A DNA stretch of 22,677 bases from Bacteroidales bacterium (GTDB taxonomy: Bacteria > Bacteroidota > Bacteroidia > Bacteroidales > UBA932): contig JAFUUB010000105.1 in NCBI GenBank assembly GCA_017483985.1, positions 1 through 22,677 of the forward strand. Reading direction: 5' to 3'. Both the position numbers and the translations under genes were made by a program. Below the pieces are notes generated by a model, which worked only from the letters and a program-made list of their open reading frames with translations, had not been told where the DNA came from and searched no databases. Every line of letters begins with the position of its first letter. Within the stretch, counting starts at the first letter, position 1. Positions 1 to 7,904 of this stretch are shown one piece after another.

Positions 1-904
1 AGGGCAGGATGTGCCGGTAGTAGGGGAGGGACACGGCGGACAGGGTCATGCCGTGGGTGGCGTCGGTATAGGCGCCGATGCTCTGGCCGATCATGTGGAC
101 CATCCAGTCCTGGGCCTTGCCCATCTTGGTCATGGTGTTGAGGGCCATGGTGGCCGTCCACATGATGTTGCTCCGGGCCTCATAGTCCTCGGGCGTCACG
201 ACGGCGATGCGGGAGCTGTGGACCAGCGAGCGCATCAGGGCTTCCGCGATGTAGTCGGAGGTATTGTCATCCTCTCCGGAAAAATACTGTTCCATCAGGT
301 GGGACATGATGTCGAAGATGCCGGCGACCATCTGGTAGCGGGGGACGGTGTAGGTGAATTCCGGATTGAGGACGGAGAATTTGGGGAAATTCGCCGGGCC
401 GAACACCTTTCCGAGCTTGAGCTTCTGCGCGTGGTTGGTGATGACCGAGCCGCCGTTCATCTCGCTGCCGGTCCCGACCATGGTCAGGACGCAGCCGACG
501 GGAATGAGCCGGCAGGAGGGGTTCTCCTCGCGGAGGTAGTACTTGTCCCAGGGGTCGGTCTCGCACCAGGCGGAGGCCGCCACGCCCTTGGCATAGTCCA
601 CGACGGAGCCGCCGCCGACGGCGAGGATCAGGTCCACGTCGTTCTCGCGGGCGATCCGGGCGCCTTCATACAGTTTTTCAACCGTGGGGTTCGGCATGAC
701 GCCGGGATCCTCGAAGACCTGCTTGCCGGTATTGTGCAGGATTTCGATGACCTGGTCGTAGATGCCGTTTCGTTTGATGGAGCCGCCGCCGTAGCAGAGC
801 ATCACGCGGGGACCGTACTGGACCAGTTCCGCGGCCAGGAGTTTCAGGGAAGCCTTGCCGAAGATCAGTTTGGTCGGATTGTAGAAGGTAAAGTTTCCGA
901 GCAT
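1..904 (-). CDS. Iron-dependent alcohol dehydrogenase, YqhD/BdhA type (3' end beyond the window)
   Basis: This reads as an iron-containing alcohol/aldehyde dehydrogenase, a cytoplasmic NAD(P)H-dependent reductase of short-chain aldehydes and related carbonyls. The 301 visible residues start at the ATG at 904 (MLGNFTFYNPTKLIFGK) and include the N-terminal nucleotide-binding half with the glycine-rich GGGS at about residues 97-100. The metal ligands sit where the family has them: D198 and H202 (DIMSH), H270 and H284 (DATHG). That pattern matches the YqhD/butanol dehydrogenase subgroup. Family members are about 385 residues long, so roughly 85 residues lie beyond the left edge. It is separated from the upstream efflux operon by a hairpin and probably has its own promoter there. 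The family call is firm. The physiological substrate and cofactor preference cannot be told from sequence. Confidence 0.93.
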   Translation of the reverse strand, partial: MLGNFTFYNPTKLIFGKASLKLLAAELVQYGPRVMLCYGGGSIKRNGIYDQVIEILHNTGKQVFEDPGVMPNPTVEKLYEGARIARENDVDLILAVGGGSVVDYAKGVAASAWCETDPWDKYYLREENPSCRLIPVGCVLTMVGTGSEMNGGSVITNHAQKLKLGKVFGPANFPKFSVLNPEFTYTVPRYQMVAGIFDIMSHLMEQYFSGEDDNTSDYIAEALMRSLVHSSRIAVVTPEDYEARSNIMWTATMALNTMTKMGKAQDWMVHMIGQSIGAYTDATHGMTLSAVSLPYYRHILP

Positions 905-918
905 GGGTATCAAAGATT

Positions 919-954
919 AAGGATGCCGCAAATTACGAAAAATGCGGCATCCTT
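919..954 (-). terminator. 12-bp perfect hairpin after the efflux operon; a −7-like element lies in its loop
   Basis: AAGGATGCCGCA at 919-930 and its exact complement at 943-954 form a 12-bp stem with a 12-nt loop, beginning 18 nt after the stop of the second ABC permease. It is a plausible terminator of the efflux operon on the minus strand, although the tail is only weakly T-rich. On the minus strand the loop contains CGTAATTTGC, which resembles the Bacteroidetes −7 element (TAnnTTTG) with one base missing. A TTG lies 20 nt upstream of it. The promoter of the dehydrogenase may therefore be nested in the hairpin. Confidence 0.5.
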
Positions 955-972
955 GCAAGTTCCGGCAGGCGT

Positions 973-2265
973 CTATTCGCCCGTGATGATCCGTTTGTTT
1001 TCTTCGTAGGCTTCCTGCAGGTCGATGCCGAAGCGCTCTCCGATGCGGCGGGCACCCTCTTCGCGGATGCGTTCCCGGTTGCGGATGATCCAGTTCTCCA
1101 GGGAGACGGCCGCCATGGCCAGGACGAAGTAGACGACGGTCTGGATGGTCAGGGCGATCATCTGGTCGTGGGCCGTGGCCAGGTCTCCGCCGGCGGCGCT
1201 CATGTTGATATACGCCTGCACGCCGAAGGTCGACGGGAAGATGTGCGAGAAGACTTTCCAGAAACCGGGGATGGCGGCGGAAGGCCAGGAGGTGCCGGTC
1301 AGGAAGAGGCAGATCGGGGACATGAACAGGAACAGGACGAAGACCGTCTCGCGTTTCGTGATCAGGGTGCTCCAGGTCATGCTGAAGAATACGCAGTCGG
1401 TCACGAAGAACAGCAGGAGTAGCAGGATGTCCCAGAAGTCTCCGCGCTGCGGCAGGCCGAAGATGGCCGGCACGATGTACGCGACATACATGCCGATGCC
1501 CATGTACAGGATCCAGTAGGCGGCGCCCCGGCCGAGTACGACCCGGCCCACGCCGTGGCCTTGCAGCCGGTCCGGCAAGGAGGCGAAGCTCCGGTTCTGC
1601 TCACGCATGGTGCCGGCGAGCAGGGACATGCCGTAGAACAGGGTCTGCTGGATGATGAGCATCAGGATGGCCGACAGCAGGAAGAAGCTGTAGGAGAAGG
1701 CACTGTTATATGGGTTGTTCTCCTCGTAGGGCAGCGGATGGACCAGCTGTTCCGCCTCGATGCCGGTGAATCCGGCGGCGGCGTACCGCTCGATCTGGAT
1801 CTGCCCGATCTCGTGCAGCATGACATGGTTCGCCGCCATCAGGGCGTTCTTGTAATAGAGGAACGTGGACATGTCGCAGTAGACCGACAGGGTCGCCGTC
1901 TCCATCCGGGCGATTTTCTCTCCGAAATCCCGCGGGAAGAGGACGATGCCGTTGACCTTACGCTCCTGCATCAGCCGCTCCGCCTCTGCTATGTTCAGGC
2001 AGCGGTAGGCGACCCGGACCTCCCGTGTCGCGTCCATCTCGCGGATGTAGCGGCGGCTTTCGCTGCAGGACGCCTCGTCGACCACGGCGATCGGGGTGTC
2101 CTCGAGGATGCCGTTGAGGTAGACGACGTTGTACAGCAGCGGATAGGCGAGTCCGGCCACGAAGAAGATCAGCAGCACTCCGCCGTCGCGGAAAATGCCT
2201 TTCAGTTCATGGATGCCGATTTCCCAGGCATCACGGAACCAGTTGTGGAAATAGGAATTCTTCAT
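973..2265 (-). CDS. ABC-2 type permease, second of the efflux operon
   Basis: This is a 430-residue inner-membrane permease of the ABC-2 superfamily (YbhR/YhhJ-like), the last gene of the four-gene efflux operon. The layout is typical. One N-terminal membrane segment (about residues 28-50, GGVLLIFFVAGLAYPLLYNV) is followed by a large extracytoplasmic domain (about 55-185) that starts with the usual TPIAVVDEA strand. A C-terminal block of five or six membrane segments (about 190-395) follows. The start is 6 nt after the stop of the first permease, so translation is probably coupled. No ATP-binding domain is fused and no ATPase gene lies in the operon, so the partner ATPase would have to be encoded elsewhere, or the pair works differently from classical ABC exporters. 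The transported substrate is unknown. Confidence 0.87.
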   Translation of the reverse strand: MKNSYFHNWFRDAWEIGIHELKGIFRDGGVLLIFFVAGLAYPLLYNVVYLNGILEDTPIAVVDEASCSESRRYIREMDATREVRVAYRCLNIAEAERLMQERKVNGIVLFPRDFGEKIARMETATLSVYCDMSTFLYYKNALMAANHVMLHEIGQIQIERYAAAGFTGIEAEQLVHPLPYEENNPYNSAFSYSFFLLSAILMLIIQQTLFYGMSLLAGTMREQNRSFASLPDRLQGHGVGRVVLGRGAAYWILYMGIGMYVAYIVPAIFGLPQRGDFWDILLLLLFFVTDCVFFSMTWSTLITKRETVFVLFLFMSPICLFLTGTSWPSAAIPGFWKVFSHIFPSTFGVQAYINMSAAGGDLATAHDQMIALTIQTVVYFVLAMAAVSLENWIIRNRERIREEGARRIGERFGIDLQEAYEENKRIITGE

Positions 2266-2271
2266 GATGCG

Positions 2272-3441
2272 TCAGTTTGTCGGGAAATTCTGGTTGATGA
2301 ACGCGCCCCTCAGCCGCGGCAGCACCGCCAACGGGAGGAACAGGAAGAGCAGCATGTGGACGACTTCCTGCCACCATCCGGCGAAGCCGGCGCCGAAGAT
2401 GACTTCCTGGACATAGAACAGGTAGTAATGGCGCAGCGGGAAGGCGGCGGACAGCCCCTGGACGTACGGCGGCAGCGCCTCGACCGGCAGGGTGAAACCC
2501 GTCAGGGAGAAAGCCAGCACGCTGTACAGGGCGCCGATGCTCAGGGCCAGGCGCGGGACCGGCAGGCAGCCCAGGATGAAGATGGCGACCGACTCGGAGG
2601 ACAGGACCAGCAGGACGATGTTCAGGAACATGTTCCAGATGGACCCGGCGATGGGGAAGTGCATCCAATGGTAGAGCAGCACGACCAGGATCAGGCCGAT
2701 TCCGGAAAACAGCAGGGTGTAGATGACGAGTTTTCCGAGCAGGGCGTCGAGCATGGAGCCGCCGGCGGTCTGGACCAGGTGCCGGGAGGTGCCGTATTTG
2801 AGTTCGGCCCCCAGGGAATAGATCAGCACGATGATGATGATCAGTTCCAGCATGGCCGGGAGCAGGATGTTGGTCAGGTAATAACCGTAGTTGGTCGTCA
2901 CGTTGCCGATCTGGTGCGTATCGATGTCGATCGGCCGGATCCGGCCCATGATCTCCCGTTCATTGACGCCCTTGGCCCGGAGAACCTGTCGCTGGACGGC
3001 GCCGCCGGTGAGGTTGACCATCGTCAGGATGTCCTTGTAGGCCAGGGCACCGCCGACGAAATACAGACCGTTGAGATAATACGTGAAGGTCGGGCGGCGG
3101 TTGGCGCTCACATCGGCGTACATCCCTTCCGGAATGACGCAGATGGAGGTGACCTTGCCGCTCATCATCGCTTCCCGGGCTTCTTCGAAATTGCTGAACT
3201 GCACGACCCGGCCGAGCTGGGTGGCGTCCAGTTGCTGCACGAAGTTCCGGGACATGGACGAATGGTCGTTGTCCACGACCCCGATCGGGAGGTCATGCGG
3301 CAGTCCGTCCCGGAAGAAGGTCAGGAAGAAGATGGCGCAGAAGGCGATGGTGCCGACGGAACCGAGGAAGTAGACCGGTCTCCGGATCCAGATCCTCACT
3401 TCCCGGCGGACCACCGCCCAGATATTTTGCCAGACTCCCAT
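2272..3441 (-). CDS. ABC-2 type permease, first of the efflux operon
   Basis: This is a 389-residue paralogue of the following permease with the same plan. It has a cytoplasmic N-terminus, a membrane segment at about residues 22-44 (VYFLGSVGTIAFCAIFFLTF), an extracytoplasmic domain opening with LPIGVVDNDHSSMS, and six C-terminal membrane segments from about residue 190 to 375. The start lies 3 nt after the HlyD stop. Paired ABC-2 permeases downstream of an HlyD adaptor suggest a heterodimeric inner-membrane component of a tripartite pump. By family it would export hydrophobic or amphipathic compounds. The sequence does not tell which. Confidence 0.87.
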   Translation of the reverse strand: MGVWQNIWAVVRREVRIWIRRPVYFLGSVGTIAFCAIFFLTFFRDGLPHDLPIGVVDNDHSSMSRNFVQQLDATQLGRVVQFSNFEEAREAMMSGKVTSICVIPEGMYADVSANRRPTFTYYLNGLYFVGGALAYKDILTMVNLTGGAVQRQVLRAKGVNEREIMGRIRPIDIDTHQIGNVTTNYGYYLTNILLPAMLELIIIIVLIYSLGAELKYGTSRHLVQTAGGSMLDALLGKLVIYTLLFSGIGLILVVLLYHWMHFPIAGSIWNMFLNIVLLVLSSESVAIFILGCLPVPRLALSIGALYSVLAFSLTGFTLPVEALPPYVQGLSAAFPLRHYYLFYVQEVIFGAGFAGWWQEVVHMLLFLFLPLAVLPRLRGAFINQNFPTN

Positions 3442-3444
3442 GTC

Positions 3445-4437
3445 TTATCTCCTTGCGTCTTTGAGGATGGCGGTCATGCCGGGATAGATTCCCTCGACCG
3501 TCTCATTCGGGACGGCGCGGACCTCGAAGGTCTTGGCGTCGTACATGCCGGTCTCCTTGGTCGCCTTCCAGGTCGCATAGGACTCGCGGACGGCGCGGTA
3601 GTTGACCGTGGCTTCGATCACTTTCCCGTCCAGGGCGGGGATCTCCACCCGGATGACGTCGCCCTGCTTCAGGCCGTGCAGGTAGTCCTCACGGACATTG
3701 AAGGTGAACCAGATGTCCCCGAGGTCGGTGACGATCATGATCGGGGAGCCCTGTCCCACCAGCTCGCCGACCTTCGGGAAGGTCGCGGAGATGATGCCGT
3801 CGGCCGGGGAGGTCAGGTACAGCTCACCGAGGTAGCCTTCGACTTCCTGCAGGGCGCCGTTGGCACGGTCCACCAGGGCCTGCGCGGCTTCCTTGTCTTC
3901 AGCACGGGCGCCGGCGACGGCCATGTCATACTGGCTCTTGGCCGCCTTGGCCTGGGCGACGGAAGCGTCGTACTTGGCCTTGGTCTCATCGTATTTCTGG
4001 GCGGAGATGACCTTCTGGTCATAGAGCTTCTGGACGCGGTCGAAGGATTTCTTCATGACATCCTCCTGCACGAGGGCCTGCTGCCAGAGTTCATAGGCAC
4101 CGGTGATCTGTTCGCGACGGGCGCCGTTCTGGGCCATGCGGTTCTGGGCCTTGGCGGCATTGACCGCACCCTGGGCCTGCGCCAGTTTCGCGCGGACCTC
4201 CGGGGAATCGATGAAGACGACGGTGTCGCCTTTGTGGACCATCTGTCCCTCACGGACATAGAGCTCTTCGACACGGCCCGGCACCTTGCCGGAAACGCGG
4301 TATTCGCTGGCCTCGACTTCGCCCTGGATGACCAGGGGTTTCGGCTTGGAGACGAACCAGCCGATGACGGCGATGAGGATGATGATGGCGATCAGGGCAA
4401 TGATGCCGATGACGAGATTGTAGTTTTTCTTGGACAT
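3445..4437 (-). CDS. HlyD/EmrA-type periplasmic adaptor (membrane fusion protein)
   Basis: This 330-residue adaptor would link the inner-membrane permeases to the TolC-like channel. A single N-terminal membrane anchor (about residues 7-28, rich in Ile and Leu) is followed by the first half of a lipoyl domain (GKVPGRVEELYVREGQMVHK, about 50-70). A long Ala/Gln/Lys-rich coiled coil covers about 80-205, then comes the second lipoyl half (LTSPADGIISATFPKVGELV). A β-barrel and membrane-proximal region ends with YPGMTAILKDARR. Length and domain order are normal for the family. It starts 12 nt after the TolC stop. The relation to YbhG-type adaptors of ABC-2 exporters is inferred from the neighbours. 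Confidence 0.92.
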   Translation of the reverse strand: MSKKNYNLVIGIIALIAIIILIAVIGWFVSKPKPLVIQGEVEASEYRVSGKVPGRVEELYVREGQMVHKGDTVVFIDSPEVRAKLAQAQGAVNAAKAQNRMAQNGARREQITGAYELWQQALVQEDVMKKSFDRVQKLYDQKVISAQKYDETKAKYDASVAQAKAAKSQYDMAVAGARAEDKEAAQALVDRANGALQEVEGYLGELYLTSPADGIISATFPKVGELVGQGSPIMIVTDLGDIWFTFNVREDYLHGLKQGDVIRVEIPALDGKVIEATVNYRAVRESYATWKATKETGMYDAKTFEVRAVPNETVEGIYPGMTAILKDARR

Positions 4438-4449
4438 ATCTATACTTTT

Positions 4450-5958
4450 TTATTCTTCAACATGGTAATTGCCTTCGGCCTTTCCGAGGGCCACCTGGTT
4501 CATCTGGAGTTCGATGCCCGCATCGATGTATTCGCTGTGGGCCTGGAGCCAGGCCGTCTGGGCGGCGAGGGCGACATTGGTCTCGACGACGCCGGCCTCG
4601 AAACCGATGGTCGCCTTGCGCAGGTTCTCCTCGGCATTCTCGAGGTTGCTCTCCGCCATGGCCAGTTTCTCCTCCGCTTCGGTGCGCTGCTTGCGCAGCT
4701 GGGTCACCTGCAGGCTGATCATCTCCCGTGCATCCTCCAGCTGGGTGCGGTACAGGGTCGCCTCTGCCTTGGCCTTCCGGGTCTTGTTGACGGCCTCGAA
4801 GCCATGGAAGATCGGGATGTTGACCAGGACCCCGGCGTTCCACATGCCGCCGAATTCCTTCTGGTAGCTGTGGTAGAGGTTGGGGTTGGTGACCAGGTAG
4901 TTGGCCATGAGGATGACCTTGGGCATCATGTCCGCGCGGGCGACGTTGACCTTGCCGTCGTAGATCTGGGCGGCCAGCTCGAGGCTGCGGGTCTCGGGAC
5001 GGTCGGCGTAGATGGATTCCATGTCCTTGACGGGACCGGCCTGCGGTACCGGGATGTCGTTCAGCTTCTCATCCGCCAGGGTGATTTCGCTGTCCAGCGG
5101 CAGGCCGATCCGCTGGCAGAGCAGCATCTTGGCGAGGGTCAGGCCGTTGCGGGCCTTGGTGCGGAGCATGTCCGCTTCATTGGCCTTGACCTTGATCTGC
5201 AGGCCGTCGGATTCGGTGGAAACGCCTTCGTCGATGGCGATCTGGACGTCCCGTTCCATCTGGTGGAGCAGGTCGGCATAGGCTTCCGCCAGTTCGAGCT
5301 TGTTGGCCACGGAGACGATCTGCCAGTAGCTCTGGTCGACATCGACCAGCATTTCCTGGTATTTCTGGTCATACTGGGTCCGGGCGAGTTCTTCGGCCAG
5401 CCGGGCGATCCGGTTGGCGGCGATGATCTTTCCGCCCATGAACACCGGCTGCTGCAGGCTGACGACGCCTACATATATATTTTCAATGTCGATGGTGAAA
5501 GCGTGGTCGATATCGCTGCCGATCTGGTTGATGGCCTGGGAATAGTCCATCCCCTGGAGTTTCTGGACCAGCTGGAGGAAATCCGGGTTCTGCAGGAGCT
5601 GCTGCGCCAGTTCGGGGTTGGACTGGATGGCCTGCATGGCTTCGGCCATGGCCTGTTCTTTCATGCCGTGGATCGTCGTTCCCATACCGGTGAGACCGGT
5701 GCTGACATTCTCCGGCAGCAGGTTCAGGTTCCTTCCGTTGTGGAGCCAGGCTCCGGTCGCGCTGATGCTCGGGAAATAGTTGGCCAGGGCGATCTTCCGG
5801 TCATAACCGGCCATTTCGACTTTGGTGCGGGCCTGGCTCAGTTCTTTGTTGTTCTCGAGGGCCATCTGGCGGCACTGCTCGAGGGTGAGGGTCTGCTGGG
5901 CCGCCATCCCGAAGGAAAGCAGGGTCAGCAATGCAAGGGTCATTCCTATTTTTTTCAT
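4450..5958 (-). CDS. TolC-family outer-membrane efflux channel
   Basis: This is a 502-residue outer-membrane factor, first gene of the efflux operon. A signal peptide (MKKIGMTLALLTLLSFGMA, cleavage near AAQQ) is followed by LTLEQCRQMALENNKELSQA, the standard start of a TolC repeat. Two long helical repeats follow; the second begins near DRPETRSLELAAQIYDGKVN. An insertion at about residues 88-150 is rich in Gln and Met (MKEQAMAEAMQAIQSNPELA and beyond) and differs from the minimal fold. The protein should trimerise into a channel-tunnel docking with the adjacent HlyD protein. The 207-nt region upstream, shared with the divergent AraC gene, shows no clear TAnnTTTG match on the minus strand. The 5' untranslated part next to the gene is GC-rich. 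Confidence 0.93.
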   Translation of the reverse strand: MKKIGMTLALLTLLSFGMAAQQTLTLEQCRQMALENNKELSQARTKVEMAGYDRKIALANYFPSISATGAWLHNGRNLNLLPENVSTGLTGMGTTIHGMKEQAMAEAMQAIQSNPELAQQLLQNPDFLQLVQKLQGMDYSQAINQIGSDIDHAFTIDIENIYVGVVSLQQPVFMGGKIIAANRIARLAEELARTQYDQKYQEMLVDVDQSYWQIVSVANKLELAEAYADLLHQMERDVQIAIDEGVSTESDGLQIKVKANEADMLRTKARNGLTLAKMLLCQRIGLPLDSEITLADEKLNDIPVPQAGPVKDMESIYADRPETRSLELAAQIYDGKVNVARADMMPKVILMANYLVTNPNLYHSYQKEFGGMWNAGVLVNIPIFHGFEAVNKTRKAKAEATLYRTQLEDAREMISLQVTQLRKQRTEAEEKLAMAESNLENAEENLRKATIGFEAGVVETNVALAAQTAWLQAHSEYIDAGIELQMNQVALGKAEGNYHVEE

Positions 5959-6096
5959 TGTTCTGAATATTGTCTTTTTGTCAGGGGGGCACGGCGCCGC
6001 GGAGGACTCCCGGGCCGGGGTCTGACTCCTGCAAAAAAGTTGCCTATTTTACCCTATTTATGAGCCGAAACGCCGTCATTTATTATAAAAAGGTCG

Positions 6097-6116
6097 AAAA
6101 TTGCGAAAAATTGCGA
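6097..6116. repeat. Tandem 10-bp repeat in the divergent tolC/araC region
   Basis: AAAATTGCGA occurs twice in perfect tandem (6097-6106 and 6107-6116) and is followed by the related TATTTGCAG. The period equals one helical turn. It overlaps the putative −7 element of the AraC gene and sits in the region shared with the divergent efflux operon, so it could be a regulator-binding site. That role is inference. Confidence 0.5.
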
Positions 6117-6122
6117 TATTTG
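6115..6122 (+). promoter_or_regulatory. Possible −7 element of the first AraC gene
   Basis: GATATTTG matches the Bacteroidetes −7 consensus TAnnTTTG except at the first base and lies 43 nt before the ATG at 6166. I see no good −33 TTTG at the usual 19-20 nt spacing, which would suit an activator-dependent or weak promoter. Confidence 0.35.
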
Positions 6123-6165
6123 CAGTATGTTTGTTTTTACTTGAAACGTTATAATCTATCATACG

Positions 6166-7077
6166 ATGGAAGCCTCCATGCAGACCTTCGACATAAAAAA
6201 GTTCATGAAACTGTTTCCCGGTGTCTACGATGCACAGCTGGGGAACGATTTCTTCATCGCGGACATCACCCGTCCGGGCGACTATTCCGCCCTCAGCTAT
6301 CCCTGCCGTTTCGACGGCTACATGGCGGTTTTCTGCCTGAAGGGCGACCTGGACCTGGACATCAACCTCCATACGTTCCACATGCAGGAAAATTCTCTGC
6401 TTTTCTGCATTCCCGGCCATATCTTCCGGGTTGCGCGGTTTGATGAAGACAGCACGGTGGAGAAGCATTTCGTGGTGGTCGCCATGTCCAAGGAATTCAC
6501 TTCGGGCATCCATATCGATTTCCAGCGCCTGTTCTCCGAGGGGATTTCCCTGCTGGCCAGTCCGGGTGTGGTGCTGGACGGCGAGGAACTGGATATCTGC
6601 AGCCGGTACCTGTCGCTGGCCATCAAGGTGCTGGATGTGCCTTTCCCCAACCAGAAGGAGGCGCTCAGCTCGCTGATTTCCTCCTGTTTCTATGTATTGG
6701 GCTCCATCGTCAGCCGCCGTCTCTCCGAGGCAAAGAAGGAACCCCGCGGCCAGTCCGCCCGGGCACGCATGGTCTTCGAACAGTTCATCAAACTCGTGAC
6801 GGAGCACCATTCGTCCCAGCGGAACATGGCCTTCTATGCCCAGCATCTCTGCCTGACCCCGAAATACCTGTCCAAGCTGGTCAAGCAGGTCAGCGGCCGC
6901 AGCGCCCCGGACTGGATCGATTCCTTCGTCATCCTCGAGGCCAAGAACATGCTGAAGTATTCCGACGCTTCCATCAAGGAGATCGTCTACCACCTGCACT
7001 TCCCGAACCAGAGCGTCTTCTATAAGTTCTTCAAGTCCCATACGGGCCTGACGCCGTCTGAATACCGCAACAGCTGA
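6166..7077 (+). CDS. AraC-family transcriptional regulator (first of a tandem pair)
   Basis: This 303-residue regulator has an N-terminal cupin-like sensing domain (about residues 25-130; LDLDINLHTFHMQENSLLFC is the typical β-strand region) and a C-terminal double helix-turn-helix of the AraC/XylS type (about 205-300). The latter includes YAQHLCLTPKYLSKLVKQVS and ends with the hallmark FKSHTGLTPSEYRNS. It is transcribed divergently from the efflux operon and is followed after 1 nt by a second AraC gene. It may control the pump, the TonB receptor, or both. The effector is unknown. Start choice: ATG at 6166 is taken as the first in-frame Met; the ATG at 6178 (MQTFDIKKF) is equally possible. Confidence 0.92.
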   Translation: MEASMQTFDIKKFMKLFPGVYDAQLGNDFFIADITRPGDYSALSYPCRFDGYMAVFCLKGDLDLDINLHTFHMQENSLLFCIPGHIFRVARFDEDSTVEKHFVVVAMSKEFTSGIHIDFQRLFSEGISLLASPGVVLDGEELDICSRYLSLAIKVLDVPFPNQKEALSSLISSCFYVLGSIVSRRLSEAKKEPRGQSARARMVFEQFIKLVTEHHSSQRNMAFYAQHLCLTPKYLSKLVKQVSGRSAPDWIDSFVILEAKNMLKYSDASIKEIVYHLHFPNQSVFYKFFKSHTGLTPSEYRNS

Positions 7078-7078
7078 C

Positions 7079-7846
7079 ATGTTCCCGCTTTCGTCCCCCC
7101 TGACCCTCCGCCAGCTTGACACCGTCGGCTACAAGGAGACCCCGCCGATGCCGGCCCGCGCGTATGCCGGCTGGTCGCTGTTGTACCTGATTTCCGGAGA
7201 AGTGCTGGTCAATGCCATGGACACGGCTTTCCTGGTGCATGCGCACGCCGCCCTGCTGATTCCTCCGGGCGTGCCGTTCCGGGTGGAATGGTACCGCAAC
7301 AGCATCGGCTATATCGGTGGTTTCGAGGAACCTGTCCTCAAAGACCGGGGCTACCGGGTGCTCCAGGACGCGCGGCCGGTCCGCGTGTCGTTCCGTGCGG
7401 AGGACGAAGGCTTCATGGATGAACTCATGCTGAAGCTGTTCCGCGACCAGGCCCGCCGGGGCCCGGCCTCCGCCTGCCTGGACGTCTTCCTGCAGGAAGT
7501 GGATGTCCTGCTTCCCTCCGCCGTGCGGAACTCCCTGAGCAATACCTTCCTGGACCGGGTCTTCGACCGCTCCCGGCCCATCGGGACCGTCTCCTCCCAT
7601 GCGGCGGCGCTGCAGGTCTCGCCCAATTATCTCAACCGCTGCGTAAAAGCCCATACCGGCCGCAGTGCCCGCGAGTGGATCGACATCTCGCGCCTCGGTC
7701 TGGCCCAGCAGCTCCTGCGGCGGAAAGACCTGGCCATCATTGATATTGCTACGCAGGTAGGGCTGGAGGACCAATCCTATTTCTCCCGCTTCTTCAAGCG
7801 TCAGACGGGGATGACGCCCTCCGAGTATCGTGCTGAATTGTCCTAA
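7079..7846 (+). CDS. AraC-family transcriptional regulator (second of a tandem pair)
   Basis: This is a shorter, 255-residue AraC/XylS-type regulator whose ATG lies 1 nt after the stop of the preceding AraC gene, implying one transcript and coupled translation. The N-terminal part (about 20-90) looks like a reduced cupin domain (LLYLISGEVLVNAMDTAFLV). The C-terminal DNA-binding domain (about 165-252) contains SHAAALQVSPNYLNRCVKAH and ends with FKRQTGMTPSEYRAELS. It is distant from its neighbour outside the DNA-binding part, so the pair probably senses different signals. A TonB-dependent receptor starts 52 nt downstream behind its own promoter and is the obvious target. That link is inference from position. 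Confidence 0.91.
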   Translation: MFPLSSPLTLRQLDTVGYKETPPMPARAYAGWSLLYLISGEVLVNAMDTAFLVHAHAALLIPPGVPFRVEWYRNSIGYIGGFEEPVLKDRGYRVLQDARPVRVSFRAEDEGFMDELMLKLFRDQARRGPASACLDVFLQEVDVLLPSAVRNSLSNTFLDRVFDRSRPIGTVSSHAAALQVSPNYLNRCVKAHTGRSAREWIDISRLGLAQQLLRRKDLAIIDIATQVGLEDQSYFSRFFKRQTGMTPSEYRAELS

Positions 7847-7904
7847 TCCCGTCAGAATAATCCTAAAATCATTGTCCGTCATGACGTAATTTTGCGTCGT
7901 GAAG
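7841..7904 (+). promoter_or_regulatory. Repeats and palindrome in front of the TonB receptor (candidate AraC operator)
   Basis: TCCTAA occurs at 7841-7846 and 7861-7866, a 20-bp period. CCGTCA occurs at 7849-7854 and 7876-7881. The perfect palindrome CGTCATGACG (7877-7886) directly abuts the −7 element, and the related CGTCGTGAAG lies at 7895-7904. Direct repeats about two helical turns apart are the usual target layout of AraC-type proteins. Assignment to the two upstream regulators is inference. Confidence 0.4.
7887..7894 (+). promoter_or_regulatory. −7 element of the TonB-dependent receptor gene
   Basis: TAATTTTG is an exact match to the Bacteroidetes −7 consensus TAnnTTTG. No TTTG stands at the −33 spacing, which suits activator-dependent initiation. 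The element ends only 4 nt before the GTG start at 7899, so the transcript would begin at or next to the start codon. Confidence 0.6.

Noticed and set aside
11..1009. A 332-codon plus-strand frame opposite the alcohol dehydrogenase
   Set aside because: The minus strand carries the full set of dehydrogenase metal ligands and nucleotide-binding motifs, while the plus frame has none and runs through the terminator hairpin.
1555..6063. A 1502-codon open frame on the plus strand opposite the whole efflux operon
   Set aside because: It spans four well-supported minus-strand genes and their gaps, has no domain pattern and an odd His/Asp/Gly/Gln-rich composition. It stays open because the GC-rich codons of the real genes rarely give stops on the opposite strand.
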